The position numbers and the translations under genes are program-made. A stretch of 5,906 bases of DNA, taken from the NCBI GenBank assembly GCA_937892815.1, contig CALBHZ010000259.1:1-5906 (forward strand), in the 5' to 3' direction. This document shows positions 5,695 through 5,906 of the stretch, piece by piece. The notes beneath the pieces were generated by a model that ran no database searches, was not told the origin of the DNA, and was given only the letters and a program-made list of their open reading frames with translations. The DNA is from an uncultured archaeon (lineage in GTDB: Archaea > Thermoproteota > Nitrososphaeria > Conexivisphaerales > CALBHZ01). Each line of letters opens with the position of its first letter. Position 1 is the stretch's first letter.

Positions 5695-5865
5695 TTAAAT
5701 TGTTTTCTTTGACATTAGCTTGAAGATATCGTAAAGAGGCTGAATCCAGGGAGGCCCGTATCGCCTTTGAACCCTTGCATTGAACTTTCTCGAGTAACCC
5801 ATATAGAAGATACCGATTAAAAAAGCAATAAAAGGATAAAAAATTATCCATAATACTGTGCCCAT
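5695..5865 (-). pseudogene. N-terminal fragment of a NuoH / EchB / MbhM-type membrane subunit (56 residues)
   Basis: A short ORF with its own ATG and a good ribosome site. Residues 4-22 form a hydrophobic helix. Residues 26-53 carry the family hallmark: RKFNARVQRRYGPPW (26-40), QPLYD (42-46), and KLMSKK (49-54). This is the cytoplasmic loop of the NuoH-like subunit found in complex I and in group 4 membrane-bound hydrogenases (EchB, MbhM), which contacts the catalytic arm near the quinone or quinone-like site. The GPPW-QP form favours the hydrogenase type. A full protein has about 300 residues and eight helices; here a TAA follows immediately after the loop. The acidic residue usually found before Arg-Lys is Ser25, and the usual Lys-Glu at the loop end is Lys-Lys. 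The stop lies six bases before the radical SAM ATG in the same frame. Read as a remnant left by a deletion or join; a true small protein is less likely. Confidence 0.72.
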
Positions 5866-5870
5866 AACAG

Positions 5871-5876
5871 CTCCTT
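5871..5876 (-). promoter_or_regulatory. Shine-Dalgarno AAGGAG for the NuoH-like fragment
   Basis: AAGGAG on the minus strand lies five bases before the ATG at 5865 and supports this as the native start of the NuoH-like gene. An in-frame TAG just upstream rules out a longer N-terminus. Confidence 0.6.
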
Positions 5877-5888
5877 TAAAACGCTATT

Positions 5889-5900
5889 AAAAAAACAAAA
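5889..5900 (-). terminator. T-rich tract, possible archaeal terminator of an upstream gene
   Basis: The minus strand reads four T, one G and seven T. Archaeal transcription often ends at such U-tracts without a hairpin. If so, a gene beyond the contig edge ends here and the NuoH-like start would need its own promoter, for which the remaining few bases offer only a weak AT-rich candidate. Confidence 0.3.
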
Positions 5901-5906
5901 TATTAC

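Noticed and set aside
5627..5851. 74-codon minus-strand ORF overlapping both the NuoH-like fragment and the radical SAM start
   Set aside because: It is the out-of-phase reading of the NuoH-like segment; its protein has no family resemblance, while the other frame has a clear conserved motif and a ribosome site.

Overview
The window looks like one short contig from a thermophilic-type archaeon sequenced with a Nextera library. The archaeal evidence is TATA boxes about 26 bases upstream of start codons (leaderless promoters), ATGA stop/start overlaps, AGA/AGG and ATA codon preference, and archaeal-type gene families. A lineage in or near Thermoproteota/Korarchaeota is a guess; the sequence does not fix it.

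Left half (about 38-2619, minus strand): a four-gene operon read right to left from a leaderless promoter at about 2646. In order it encodes a NifX/ORP-type (COG1433) protein with an internal glycine-rich loop, a small cysteine-rich protein with a weak Panacea/SocA-like look, and two tandem MinD-family ATPases each carrying an inserted pair of [4Fe-4S] sites (COG1149). This set resembles the bacterial orange-protein (ORP) operons, where a NifX-like metal-cluster protein is made together with paired ferredoxin-MinD ATPases. The likely theme is ATP-dependent handling of an Fe-S or Mo/Fe cluster. The last gene runs into bases 5-37, which are almost identical to the Illumina Nextera/Tn5 adapter, so the apparent stop codon is not natural.

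Centre (2620-2752): a 133-base divergent promoter region. Rightward from it runs a two-gene operon (2753-4485, ATGA overlap): an ECF-transporter S component with about 70 extra residues, and a PurM/HypE-superfamily enzyme that lacks the C-terminal cysteine of true HypE. They suggest uptake of a vitamin-like compound coupled to an ATP-dependent enzyme, substrate unknown.

Right end (4486-5906, minus strand): a radical SAM protein that has lost most of its N-terminal cobalamin-binding-type domain. Just upstream of it is a 56-codon ORF that is clearly the N-terminus of a NuoH/EchB/MbhM-type membrane subunit. Two broken genes meet within a few bases, which indicates either a genomic deletion/rearrangement or an assembly chimera. 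No RNA genes, insertion sequences or CRISPR arrays were seen.
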